Source: a virus | Length of the DNA: 30,986 nucleotides | Reading direction: 5' to 3' (one strand) | Virus record (IMG/VR): IMGVR_UViG_3300046520_000060 | Coordinates: 1-30,986 of that record | Shown here: in pieces, positions 1 through 8,200 of the stretch | Layout: each line of letters starts with the position of its first letter | How positions within the stretch are numbered: position 1 is the stretch's first letter | Notes under the pieces: generated by a model | Databases searched by the model: none | What the model was told of the DNA's origin: nothing | What the model saw: only the letters and a program-made list of their open reading frames with translations | Position numbers and translations under genes: made by a program

Positions 1-616
1 AAGGACCAACGATGATCTCGGCGTCGATGTAGGCAGCATAGGCTTTCAGGTTGACCCAGAACTCCTCGTGCAGGAGCGCATCGTTCTGCGCGCCCGTGAA
101 GATGAAGTTCTTGCCGCGGGGGTCGCGGTACGGCGCGACGCGCAGGGTCTCGACCATCCAGGTCCGGGGCTTGCCTTCCTTCTCCACGTAGCGGTGGTGC
201 TTGGCAGACCAGCTCCGCAGCATTGGCGTGTCGACGATGACGGCTTCCGGATTGATGACCGGGTATTTCGATCGGGTGATGAGTTCGGTAACCTCGGCCG
301 AGAGCGTCTTCGCCCGGATCAACGGGTCGACTTCTTCGGCGGACAGTTCTTCGCCACCAGAGGTGACGGTAGCCTTGGGTGTCGGCGGAACGTACAGCGA
401 CCAGTCGATCGCGTAGTTCTCTTTGCGCTTGCGCTTCAGCGCCTCTTCGGCGCGGACCCAGTTCGGATAATTGATGTTCTCACGGCGCTCCGCCGTCTTC
501 GTCGCGGACGCGATGCCGCCGCGCTGCCCCTGGGGGTGATACCCCTGCTTCAGCAGATCTTCGATGACCTGTTTTCTGCGGGCGCGTTCAGCGGATGGCG
601 TTTGCGGCGGAGCCAT
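1..616 (-). CDS. Unrecognised phage protein, 3' end beyond the window
   Basis: Reading the minus strand from the ATG at 614-616 gives an open frame of 205 codons to the window edge, so the C-terminus is missing. An AAGGA ribosome site lies just upstream of this ATG. The first ~45 residues are basic and begin ERARRKQVIEDLLKQGY, which could be a helix-turn-helix-like segment. The later part contains FIFTGAQNDALLHEEFWVNL followed by AYAAYIDAEIIVGP. I have an impression of similar segments in uncharacterised phage proteins but cannot name a family. No enzyme motif is visible. The gene follows the lysis module in the same direction, separated by a short plus-strand gene, so it may start another transcription unit. 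A copy of the 16-bp repeat lies 49 bp upstream of the start. Confidence 0.72.
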   Translation of the reverse strand, partial: MAPPQTPSAERARRKQVIEDLLKQGYHPQGQRGGIASATKTAERRENINYPNWVRAEEALKRKRKENYAIDWSLYVPPTPKATVTSGGEELSAEEVDPLIRAKTLSAEVTELITRSKYPVINPEAVIVDTPMLRSWSAKHHRYVEKEGKPRTWMVETLRVAPYRDPRGKNFIFTGAQNDALLHEEFWVNLKAYAAYIDAEIIVGP

Positions 617-664
617 GGGGTCCTTCAGGAGCTGTGGATTTCTTCCTGAGGGACTACCATAACT

Positions 665-680
665 TTTGCTTGAATGCAAA
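665..680. promoter_or_regulatory. 16-bp imperfect palindrome, copy A
   Basis: TTTGCTTGAATGCAAA, with 5-bp arms TTTGC/GCAAA. The same 16 bases occur at 26907-26922 and 29355-29370 in the other orientation. Copy A lies in the gap between the divergent starts at 616 (minus) and 776 (plus), so it could serve either gene. A protein-binding site is the likely role. Confidence 0.55.
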
Positions 681-775
681 TGAGCTTCGGGATAATGCAA
701 ACGGTTGGTCGGAAAGTCGGGTTGCAACCTCCGGCCGATCGGGATATTGGAACCGCCCACATTGGGGAGGATTCT

Positions 776-1000
776 TTGGATAAACGGATTTTCGTTCTCG
801 GCGGTGTGCTCGCCGTGCTCGGCATTGCCTATGGGATTTTCACGACGATGAACCCGCCTGATCTTGCGACACGCGCTGAACGGGCTTGCCAAAAGGAATA
901 CGGCAACGGGCCCGGCGTCGGCTCCTGCACGGTCGATCTGATCATGCGAGGCTCAAGCGATCGAGAAAAGGTCAACAACGCATATCGTAACATGCGCTAA
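776..1000 (+). CDS. Small single-span membrane protein (plus strand)
   Basis: This is the only plus-strand gene I accept. I start it at the TTG at 776 because a strong GGGGAGGA ribosome site (764-771) lies directly upstream; the frame stays open further upstream to 674 but no ribosome site supports that. The 74-residue product starts MDKRIFVLGG, has one hydrophobic segment at about residues 5-21, then a charged region with two cysteines (AERACQKEYG and GVGSC) and a basic C-terminus. One membrane pass with a soluble tail is the visible architecture. Its place beside the lysis genes allows a lysis-control or superinfection role, but nothing shows this. It converges with the minus-strand lysis operon, and the gap between them holds two palindromes. 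Confidence 0.6.
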   Translation: MDKRIFVLGGVLAVLGIAYGIFTTMNPPDLATRAERACQKEYGNGPGVGSCTVDLIMRGSSDREKVNNAYRNMR

Positions 1001-1021
1001 TGCCGGGCTTTCACCGGCTGC

Positions 1022-1037
1022 CCCTGAGGCCTCAGGG
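1022..1037. repeat. Perfect 16-bp palindrome between convergent genes
   Basis: CCCTGAGGCCTCAGGG is perfectly self-complementary with no loop. It lies just after the stop of the plus-strand gene and before the 3' end of the minus-strand lysis operon. With no loop or T-run it is a poor terminator but could be a binding site. Confidence 0.45.
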
Positions 1038-1066
1038 TCTGCGTGTGCGGTTTGGTGTCGGTAGAT

Positions 1067-1084
1067 GGCCGGGGCGTCCCGGCC
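1067..1084. terminator. GC-rich hairpin at the 3' end of the lysis operon
   Basis: GGCCGGG and CCCGGCC form a 7-bp stem with a 4-base loop, 14 bases beyond the stop codon at 1098. There is no T-run on either strand, so intrinsic termination is uncertain; it may act as a 3'-end stabiliser. Confidence 0.35.
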
Positions 1085-1097
1085 CGCACAGGGCTTA

Positions 1098-1427
1098 TCA
1101 GGTCGATTTCAGATTGAGGAACTTCGTGATGCGGTCGACCACCGCGTCCGGCATGGCCATGACCTGATTCGACAGTCCGTCCATCCGCTCGGTCAGACGG
1201 GTCTCGATCGAGCGCACGGTGTCCCAGGAGGCGTACTCCTCGACGACCTTCATCTTGAAGTTGGACAGTTCCTTCTCGACCGCGTGGACCGAGTCGGCGG
1301 CATCGCGGCGGACGCTCTCCACCTTCGTCTCCATCCGGTACCAGACGCCGGAGATGAGGCCGGTGGCGGCGATGAGGGGGCCGGCGAGGCTCAGGACAGC
1401 GTCCAGAGTAACGTCGGAAAGAGCCAT
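1098..1427 (-). CDS. Membrane-anchored coiled-coil protein, candidate holin or lysis accessory
   Basis: The 109-residue protein starts MALSDVTLDAV and has one hydrophobic segment at about residues 10-29 (LSLAGPLIAATGLISGVWY). It is followed by a long charged, heptad-like helix with VESVRRDAADSVHAVEKEL and further Glu/Lys-rich turns. Its start overlaps the stop of the Rz1-like gene by one base (TAATG), so it is translationally coupled to the lysis genes. Small proteins with an N-terminal membrane segment in lysis cassettes are often holins, but I see no family-specific motif. A structural accessory is the alternative. The stop at 1098 is the last of the late operon before the convergent plus-strand gene. 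Confidence 0.65.
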   Translation of the reverse strand: MALSDVTLDAVLSLAGPLIAATGLISGVWYRMETKVESVRRDAADSVHAVEKELSNFKMKVVEEYASWDTVRSIETRLTERMDGLSNQVMAMPDAVVDRITKFLNLKST

Positions 1428-1720
1428 TAGAATTTACCGTCCTGTTCTGCCCGGTCGAGCAGGGCCATGCAGGCCTTGGTGTCGTGAATGTTGGCGTTTG
1501 CCGCCACGAGGGCGGCCCGGTAGCGCGCGATCACGATGCGGGCATCCATACCCGCCTTGATCGGGGGAAGCTCCACGGCATTCGCCAGGCGCATGCAGGA
1601 CTGGATGTCCATCTGCTCCTGGGGCGTCGCGTCACCGAATGTTTTGCAGGCTGCGAGCGTCAGCGGGAGACAGAGCAAAACTGCCGCCCTTCGCAGGCCG
1701 GTGAGCCAGCTGCGTTTCAT
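1427..1720 (-). CDS. Rz1: Outer-membrane spanin subunit, Rz1-like lipoprotein
   Basis: The 97-residue product has a lipoprotein signal: a basic N-terminus (MKRSWLTGLRR), a hydrophobic stretch, and the lipobox L22-A23-A24-C25, so C25 should be lipidated and carry the protein to the outer membrane. The ATG at 1720 lies inside the upstream Rz-like gene in another reading frame, giving an 89-bp overlap, the classic Rz/Rz1 arrangement. In Gram-negative hosts these two proteins bridge the envelope and fuse the membranes at the last step of lysis. The mature part (about 73 residues) is larger and less proline-rich than lambda Rz1 and has two further cysteines (SCMRLAN and KACMALL). Function is assigned from lipobox, overlap and position. 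Confidence 0.75.
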   Translation of the reverse strand: MKRSWLTGLRRAAVLLCLPLTLAACKTFGDATPQEQMDIQSCMRLANAVELPPIKAGMDARIVIARYRAALVAANANIHDTKACMALLDRAEQDGKF

Positions 1721-2060
1721 AGTCCTTGACCTTCTTCTGGAGAGCGGCGTTCGCCGTTTCAGCCTGCTTCAGCTTGCCGGCCTGATCGGCTTCGGCGTCC
1801 TCGTCCCGGCAGTTGGGGTGGCGGGTCTCTTTGGGACCGTTGCACTCCCAGTACGGGGGCTCCTGCTGAACAGGCTTCGCTTGCGCGTCGGCGAGCTGCT
1901 GCTTCAGCTGCTCCACCTGCGCGGTGAACTTTGCGGAGGTCGAGACGACTCCGCGGTGATGGGCGTAGGCGATGATCGCCGCCAGGATGGACAGGGCAAC
2001 AAGTGCCCTGCCTGCCGTGGTCGCGAAGAATGCCCTGGCCTTTTCGATGGCCTTATCCAA
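1632..2060 (-). CDS. Rz: Inner-membrane spanin subunit, Rz-like
   Basis: This 142-residue protein has a short cytoplasmic N-terminus, one membrane segment at about residues 19-34 (ALVALSILAAIIAYAHH), and a periplasmic region rich in heptads (VEQLKQQLADAQ and LKQAETANAALQKKVKDYE). That is the layout of an i-spanin. I keep the TTG start at 2060 because an AGGAG ribosome site lies six bases upstream and the reading begins MDKAIEKARAFF. The gene overlaps the endolysin stop by eight bases and contains the start of the lipoprotein gene, consistent with a spanin pair. Two cysteines between the helical parts (YWECNG and HPNC) could form a disulfide. Confidence 0.75.
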   Translation of the reverse strand: MDKAIEKARAFFATTAGRALVALSILAAIIAYAHHRGVVSTSAKFTAQVEQLKQQLADAQAKPVQQEPPYWECNGPKETRHPNCRDEDAEADQAGKLKQAETANAALQKKVKDYETQLAHRPAKGGSFALSPADARSLQNIR

Positions 2061-3219
2061 GGTGAACTCCTGTCTGGTGATCTTCGAGGCGACGCTTGAT
2101 CACGTCGCCGTAGAGCCGCCACATGACGAAGCCGACCACGATCACGCCGACCCACCAGTACGGCGCGAGGCCGGAGGCGAGGTCTTTGACGGAGTCGAGG
2201 ATGGCCTTGGCGGTCTGCGCGTGGCCGACCATGTCCTGGGCCTGATCGAGGATGCCGGTCTGCTGCGCGCCGCCGAGGGCGCCAGCACCAACCAGAACCT
2301 TCGACACCAGGGATCCCTTGTCGGCAGCTTCGACCGTCTGGGAGCCAGCAGCGCGGAGGTCGTCGACTGTCGCGGTCTGGCGCTCCGGCGCGGGCTGGCG
2401 GGCCTGCTCGGAGCCGACGCTGTCGAGGTGCCCGGTCGTTTCATCGTTCGGATGGCCCGTGATCTTCAGGCCTTCCTTGCGCTGGAACGCGGACGTGGCG
2501 CCCGTGGTCAGATCGCCCCAGTCACCGTCGATCTTGCCGATCGGGTAACCCAGCTCCTTGAGCTTGCTCTGGTAGACCAGCGTGATGGTCTTGCCCGGCT
2601 TGGCTTCGAAGCCGTTGACCAGGCGGCGAGCCCAGACAGCGTCTGCGTTGCGCATCCGGACGTCGTAGTTGTTCTGCTTGTAGCCGGCGCCGTTGTAGCC
2701 GCGGGCGAACGAAGCGAAGTCCTTGGCTTTCAGGAAACGATCCAGCTTGCTGGTCTTGATCTCCCGGACGAGGGCGTCGATCTGCTCGGCGATGCCCTTC
2801 GACAACTCGTCCACCATGGCGGTGGCGTTGTCGTAGTGCAGGCGTTCGGCATTGAAGCCCATGGTCTGGCCAAGGCCCCAGGACGCCGCTCTGTTGGCGA
2901 CTTCCTCGTCGATCTGCCTCGCTTTTGCGATGACATTCAATCGACCGGCCGAGGTGCCCTGGTCCTTGTACTGGGTATTCCGGCTCCACTTCGGGATGGC
3001 GAGGCCCGCCTTGATGGCGTCCTTCAGCTTCAGCGGCTTGTGCGACTGAAGCTCGGAATAAAACTTGTGCCGCTCGAAGAGCAGCGACGGGGTGTGGTTG
3101 TCCTGTTCGAACGGCTTCCCCGAAGTCTCGCATTCGACAACGGCGAGCAGCGCGGACGCCGGCCAGCCGTTCTCGTTCGCCGCCGCCACGATGGCGTCGA
3201 CAATTTCCTTACTGAACAT
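2053..3219 (-). CDS. Endolysin: N-acetylmuramidase with peptidoglycan-binding domain and C-terminal membrane anchor
   Basis: The protein (388 residues) cleaves the glycan strands of peptidoglycan. Residues ~1-205 match the phage N-acetylmuramidase family (PF11860): the start MFSKEIVDAIVAAANENGWP, then LLAVVECETSGKPF with candidate catalytic Glu29 or Glu31, LLFERHKFY, SWGLGQTMGFNAE and FARGYNGAGYKQNNYD. A peptidoglycan-binding-like repeat follows (LKELGYPIGKIDGDWG, TTGATSAFQRKEGL). After a Pro/Gln/Ala-rich linker the protein ends with a hydrophobic segment (YWWVGVIVVGFVMWRLYG, about residue 354 on) and a short basic tail, which would anchor it in a membrane. I chose ATG 3219; the frame is open to 3258 but that would overlap gpD. 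The ribosome site is weak. The anchor is unusual for an endolysin. Confidence 0.85.
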   Translation of the reverse strand: MFSKEIVDAIVAAANENGWPASALLAVVECETSGKPFEQDNHTPSLLFERHKFYSELQSHKPLKLKDAIKAGLAIPKWSRNTQYKDQGTSAGRLNVIAKARQIDEEVANRAASWGLGQTMGFNAERLHYDNATAMVDELSKGIAEQIDALVREIKTSKLDRFLKAKDFASFARGYNGAGYKQNNYDVRMRNADAVWARRLVNGFEAKPGKTITLVYQSKLKELGYPIGKIDGDWGDLTTGATSAFQRKEGLKITGHPNDETTGHLDSVGSEQARQPAPERQTATVDDLRAAGSQTVEAADKGSLVSKVLVGAGALGGAQQTGILDQAQDMVGHAQTAKAILDSVKDLASGLAPYWWVGVIVVGFVMWRLYGDVIKRRLEDHQTGVHLG

Positions 3220-3233
3220 GGTGGGGTCTTTCG

Positions 3234-4346
3234 TTAGAGGTCGTCCGGGAAGTTCCACTTCTCTGGCAGCACGGTGCCCATGGGTTCTCCCGGGAGAGGT
3301 GACAGCAGCAGGTCGTCAGCGCGGTCGCTGACATCGACGCCGTTGCCAGGCGCTCGGCATTCCAGCGTGGTGCGGATACCGGTGCTCTTGATGTACGTGT
3401 GGATCGCGCGGTTCACGATGTACGAGCCGTTGATACGGTCCCGCATTCCTTCGACCGCGATGGCCTGAGTGTCGCGGATCCACGGATCGCCCTTCGCAAG
3501 ATCGAACGTCGCCTCGACCGAGGCTCGGTTGAAGGCCTGCATCTTGGAGTCGGCCGCCGCTTGCGCTTCGCCGGCAGACTTGAACCAATCGCCGATCGGA
3601 AACTCGCCGCCTGATCCGCTGCCAAACGCCTGGACGCCAGACTGGACCCATTTGCGGACCTTGTCGTGCTCATCCCACCAGAACGCCTTCACGCCGCTGT
3701 AGTCGTTGCGCTGTGAGTAGCGAACCGACCAGTCGCCGAAGTGCTCCGGTTTCAAGACCAGCGTTGGGATGTCCGTTCCGTTGGCGCTCTGCAGCGAGTC
3801 CCGCGGAACGAACATCAGCTTTCCGTCCACGACCTTCGCGACGGCGCCGTAGCGGCGCTCCAGCTCGTGGATCAAGTGGTAGTTGCTGGTGATCTGGTTT
3901 TTGGTGGTGACTTCCTGATTGGCCAGGTTGCCGGAGATGGCGGTCAGGACGTCGGTGTCCTTGCCCATGCTCTTGAGGATGTCTCCGACCGTCATGTTGA
4001 TGTATTCGGTCGTGGTCGGCGTCTTGTTGAGATCGGCGAACTTGGTCGACGTGCCGGTCAGCTGGACGCTGCGGGGCTTACCCTTCCAGGTGACGTCGAT
4101 GAGATTGTAGGTGCCGAGATAGGCGAGACCGATCTCTTTGTAGCCGAGATAAAGCCCGATCTGATCACCAGGATCGACCGCCTGAATTGCCCAGTCACGG
4201 TCGTCCAAGGTGATGGTGCAGTTGTCGCCTTCGCCGCCGCCAGCGATCAGCTCAACTTTGATTTGGGTGCATCGGTCGTTGAAGTTGCCCGTGATATCGA
4301 TGCCGCCCTTCATGATCCGATAAATCGGCGTGTAGCCGGTGGCCAT
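3234..4346 (-). CDS. D: Baseplate hub protein, P2 gpD-like (late control D)
   Basis: This 370-residue protein belongs to the P2 gpD / T4 gp27 hub family, which forms the trimeric hub that holds the spike beneath the tail tube. Recognisable features are the opening MATGYTPIYRIMKGG, the early beta-rich part with NCTITLDDRDWAIQAVDPGD and LYLGYKEIGLAYLGTYN, and the middle QITSNYHLIHELERRYGAVA with KLMFVPRD. The C-terminal region reads INGSYIVNRAIHTY, the usual gpD end. I start at ATG 4346 because CGGAG precedes it; an in-frame GTG at 4361 sits in the terminator region. The order U, X, D followed by lysis genes is that of P2-like tails. Confidence 0.88.
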   Translation of the reverse strand: MATGYTPIYRIMKGGIDITGNFNDRCTQIKVELIAGGGEGDNCTITLDDRDWAIQAVDPGDQIGLYLGYKEIGLAYLGTYNLIDVTWKGKPRSVQLTGTSTKFADLNKTPTTTEYINMTVGDILKSMGKDTDVLTAISGNLANQEVTTKNQITSNYHLIHELERRYGAVAKVVDGKLMFVPRDSLQSANGTDIPTLVLKPEHFGDWSVRYSQRNDYSGVKAFWWDEHDKVRKWVQSGVQAFGSGSGGEFPIGDWFKSAGEAQAAADSKMQAFNRASVEATFDLAKGDPWIRDTQAIAVEGMRDRINGSYIVNRAIHTYIKSTGIRTTLECRAPGNGVDVSDRADDLLLSPLPGEPMGTVLPEKWNFPDDL

Positions 4347-4360
4347 ATTCACTCCGCACA

Positions 4361-4389
4361 AAAGAAAAAGGCCGCCCCGAAGGGCGACC
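4361..4389 (-). terminator. Intrinsic terminator between gpX and gpD
   Basis: On the minus strand GGTCGCCC-TTCG-GGGCGGCC is followed by TTTTTCTTTT, an 8-bp stem with a stable tetraloop. It lies 15 bases before the gpD start codon. Confidence 0.85.
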
Positions 4390-4420
4390 TGTCTGGCGAG
4401 ACATGCTCGTCAGGAGAGAG

Positions 4421-4642
4421 TTATTTCCAGAGGAAGACCTGCTTGAGCACCGGAGGTGCGTCGAGCTTCTTCGGAGCGTCTGGAAGGTTGATGGTGATGC
4501 CCAACGGCAGCACGATGCCGTAGAGCTCGATGCCTGGGTTCTGCTCGATCACCCACTCCACGATCTGGTTCGACGAGTTGCCGTACCGCGAGTAGCAGAT
4601 GCGATCGAGCCGATCGAAAAGCTTGGTGACATAGGTGGACAT
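4421..4642 (-). CDS. X: Tail protein X, P2 gpX-like
   Basis: The 73-residue protein is a LysM-like tail protein of the gpX family, thought to act at the tail tip or in tail completion. It has the family pattern: VTKLFDRLDRICYSRYG, then VVEWVIEQNP-type reading IVEWVIEQNPGIELYG, and VLPLGITINLPD. Its ATG overlaps the gpU stop as ATGA, so the two are translationally coupled. Length and position between U and D are typical of P2-type tails. Confidence 0.88.
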   Translation of the reverse strand: MSTYVTKLFDRLDRICYSRYGNSSNQIVEWVIEQNPGIELYGIVLPLGITINLPDAPKKLDAPPVLKQVFLWK

Positions 4643-5193
4643 CAGGCCTCACCGAGCTTCGAGTTGTCGACGACCCTGGGCGTCGAGTCTTCAGGGATCA
4701 CCACGCCGCCCGTGTACAGGTCATCCCCGTACTTCGTCAGCTCAACGGTGAAGTCGATCTTGTGGGCGATGCCGATCGCGCCGATCTTCTGCTCGACGGT
4801 GCGCACGCGCTTGAGCGCGTAGTTTCCGACGAACTCGGCCGCGTATCCGGCAGGATTTTGCAGGGGATAGAACCGCACCATCTGCATCGGCTTGCCTCGT
4901 TTGCCGGCCGCGCGCAGACGCGCAATCGTGTCGAGACCGCCGAAGTGATAGGGGTACATCTTGCCGTCGATCGAGACGTTCTCTTCGCCAGGTCCGACGA
5001 ACTGCATCGCGGGATCGCGCGAGAGACGATCGTTCGACACCCAGGTGAACTGGTGGTCGCGTTGGATCGTCTCGAAGTTCGGGGTCTCGTGGTTCGGAAG
5101 AGGAACGTAGAAGAGGATCATGTCGCTGCCGTCCTTGGCAGGCGTCTCCCCTTTGTTCAGGACCGGGGCAAGCCCCAGCAGCATGAATGCCAT
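4642..5193 (-). CDS. U: Tail protein U, P2 gpU-like
   Basis: The 183-residue protein resembles gpU, a tail completion/terminator-type component of P2-like phages. It begins MAFMLLGLAPVLNKG and contains RDHQFTWVSNDRL and the family-typical segment KMYPYHFGGLDTIARLRAAG followed by GKPMQMVRF and GNYALKRVRTVEQ, ending with a strand that reads KIDFTVELTKYGDD. GAGG lies five bases before the ATG. It sits directly after the tape measure and shares an ATGA overlap with gpX, as expected. It is somewhat longer at its N-terminal half than I remember for P2 gpU. Confidence 0.82.
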   Translation of the reverse strand: MAFMLLGLAPVLNKGETPAKDGSDMILFYVPLPNHETPNFETIQRDHQFTWVSNDRLSRDPAMQFVGPGEENVSIDGKMYPYHFGGLDTIARLRAAGKRGKPMQMVRFYPLQNPAGYAAEFVGNYALKRVRTVEQKIGAIGIAHKIDFTVELTKYGDDLYTGGVVIPEDSTPRVVDNSKLGEA

Positions 5194-5218
5194 GGGTGCC
5201 TCTCAGTTGTTGAAGGAG

Positions 5219-5242
5219 AGCCCGGCCCCGTAGGGCCGAGCT
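5219..5242. terminator. Strong hairpin between tape measure and gpU
   Basis: AGCCCGGCCC and GGGCCGAGCT form a 10-bp stem (one G-T pair) around a 4-base loop. On the minus strand it is followed by CTCCTTC rather than a T-run, so it may be a weak terminator or an RNA stability element. Confidence 0.45.
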
Positions 5243-5247
5243 GTTTC

Positions 5248-8200
5248 TTAGGTGTATTCGGACTCGCTGTCGTGAGCGCGCCAGTTCATTCCCTCGTCGA
5301 CGCGGCGCTGGACCAGGTTGGCCAGAGCTTCCGGATCGTGGCTGTTGCCATTGATGTGGATCGCGACAGAGCCGCGACCGCCGCCACCAAAGTCACCCTT
5401 CATCGGGACGCCAGACATGGGAGCAGCAGGAACGTTCCTGATCGACTCGGCCGGCGACGGAACCTTGTTGACCGGCGAGTCTCCGCTGCCGGCGATACCG
5501 TTCTCCAGGAACTTACGGAAGTTGATCGCCTTCTGACGGCCTGCGCCTGCCCAGTCGGTGAACTCGTTGCCGTCGATCTTTCCGGTCTTCGGGTCGCGGA
5601 GCCGGAGCCCCGGGATGCCGGTGCGCGCCGATCCGTTGGGATCGGTCGGCAGACCTTGGTCGGTGTAACCACCAATGACATGGCTTCCCGCGAGAGCACG
5701 CTGCGTGTAGGCGTCGTACTTCGCAAAGAGCTTCGGGTCGCGCTTCAGCTGCTCGATCGCAGGTCCAAGTTCGCCTCGACGGATGGGACCGTAGAAGCTC
5801 TTCGGATTGATCCTGCCATCAGCCGAGTAGCCGAGCATCGATCGCATCGACTTGCCTTGCATATCCGAGCGGTTCATGAGGCTTTCGATCGTTCCGCCAC
5901 GGCTCGCACCCTCGGTCATTTGCATGGCCGCGAGATGCAGGCGAAGGTTCGGATCGTTCTGCAGCTCCTCCGCGAATTTACCACGACGAGCCTGAAGGAA
6001 GGCGTTGCCGCTGAGACCCTCGCCGACACTCATGTCGGCAGGCCCGCCAGACGGAACGCTGGTCCCAACGTCGGGGCTGCTGTATCCCATGCCGACCTTG
6101 CCGCCGCGCCTGATGATGCCGCCAGAACCAACGCCGAAGTTGGGGAGCAGGCCGCCAGGCGTGGCGCCGTTGATCAGAGCATCGGGAGTGCCGACTCCAC
6201 TGAGGAGTCGACCCATGCCGCCGCCAGCGCTTCCGCCGCCACCGGATGAGCCGGCGCCTGCGTAGGCGTTGCTGAGCCCGCCGCCGCGCCGCATGGCACT
6301 GATGTCAGTGCTCATGAGGCTGGCCCGTTCGATCTTTCCGCCGAACTTGTCGAGCTTCTCGCCCAGATAGTTCATCGGGTGAACGTCTGAGGGGTTGAAG
6401 CCCGAGCCGGACTGCTTGTGGTACAGCTTGTTCTTGGCTGTGCTCTGGCGAGCGCGCCACTCGCTGGTCGTTTCCATTGTGCCGTCCGGCTTCCTCATCT
6501 TGCGAGAGGTGTCAGACGTTCCGACGTCGTTCATGGCCGTGGCTGCGAGAGCCATGGTCGCGGGACCTCCGAGGATCGCAGCCAGGCCTGCCACGAGGGT
6601 AACCAAGGTCGAGAAGACCGAGATAACCGGAGACAGTGCCGTGAGCGCAGCCACCAGGGCGACGATCTTGGCGGTGAACTTTCCGAGTGCTTCCGCATCC
6701 GAGCCGCCGCCGAAGTACTTCGACAGGGTCGTGAAGATGTCGCCGATCGTGGAGGCAACCTCTCGCAGACCGGCCGCGAAGCCGCGAGCGAACTTGAAGT
6801 AGTTGTCGGTGTTTCCTGCGCTGCCCTCACCGGGCTTGCCGAAGATGTTCTCAAGCAGGTCACGGAACGTGCCCTTCTTGCCGAGGAAGCCCTCGGTGAG
6901 ACCATCCAGGATGGCCTTGAACTTCTCCTTGAGTCCGCCAGTCTTGACAGCGTTGTACCAGTCAGTGACGTACTGGCTGAGCTGCTCCACGAACGGCTTC
7001 ATCGTGTCGCCGAGTTCGGTCTTGACGACCTTCCACACGGCGCTGATGCGATCCATCAGGAACTCAAGGCTCTTGGCGTATTCGCTCCAAGCCTCGCTGA
7101 TGAAGTCGTTGCCTTCCTTCTGGTTTGCGGCTTCCTCTGCCAGCTCCTGCGTGCGCTTCAACATGTCAGGCGACGCGATCATGTTCGCCAGGAAGCGCGA
7201 GAAGTCCTCGCCGAAGATCTGCGACATCGCCTTCTTGCGGTCGAGCGGCTCCTTGATCTTGCCGAACGACTTGATCAGGTCGAAGATTGCCGTGTTCGGG
7301 TTCTTCTTGATCCGCGCTTCGATGTCCTGATACGAGCCATAGCCCAGCTGACCGGGCAGGCCCATGAAGAGGTTGTCTTCCTTGGAGCGGTGATGCTTCT
7401 TGGTGATCTTGTCCGCTTCCATCGTCAGCTCGGCCAGATTGGTACCGAGGCTGCCAAGGAATCGGGCTGCCTGCTGACCCTGAGCACCGGCCTGGATGGC
7501 CGACGCGCCGAAGGCCAGAGTCGACTGCTGGTTCATACCCAGCATCGCACCAGAACCCATACCGGTGCGGAGGAACGAGAACATCTGATCGGGACGCGCG
7601 GCGGTCTTGGCCGAGAGGAAGGCGGCGATGTTGCCGAGCCGGCGGACGCCGGTCATATCCTTCAGTCGCCCTGCACCGTGCTCCTGCGCGATGGCGTAGC
7701 CCATGCCGTCCATGGCCTGATCGACCTCGACGCCAAACGTCTTGGCGAGCATGGTGACCATCTCACCAGTGGCTTCGGCCATGCTTTCCGGAACGCCGGC
7801 CTTGGCAGCTTCGACGACGGTCTGCATGTAGCGAGCCGGGTCTTGACCCAGCTGAACGGCCTTCGGAAGGATGCGGCTCCGCAAGCCGCCGAAGCCGCCC
7901 GCGATCTGCTTCTCGTCCATGTTGATGCGAGCGTTCGCCTCAGCACGGTCCATGTCGGTTGCCGACCGGATCGAGGACGAGACCGCCCGGCCGCCGCCGT
8001 ACGCGAGGGCGCCGCCCACGAGCGCGGCCTGATAGCCTCCGCTTCGCACCGAGCCGGCAACGTTCTGCAGAGAACGGGTGAAGGCCGCTCGCGACCGCAG
8101 CGCTGATGCGCGGGCCTGACGATCCAGCCTCTCCTGCTGCCGGAATCTGGCGAGCGTCAGAGCGCTCTCAGCCTTGTCCCTGGCCGCTACGGAGCGAAGA

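Noticed and set aside
68-649. Plus-strand frame of 193 codons at the left end
   Set aside because: It is antisense to the minus-strand gene 1-616, which has a proper start, ribosome site and balanced protein composition.
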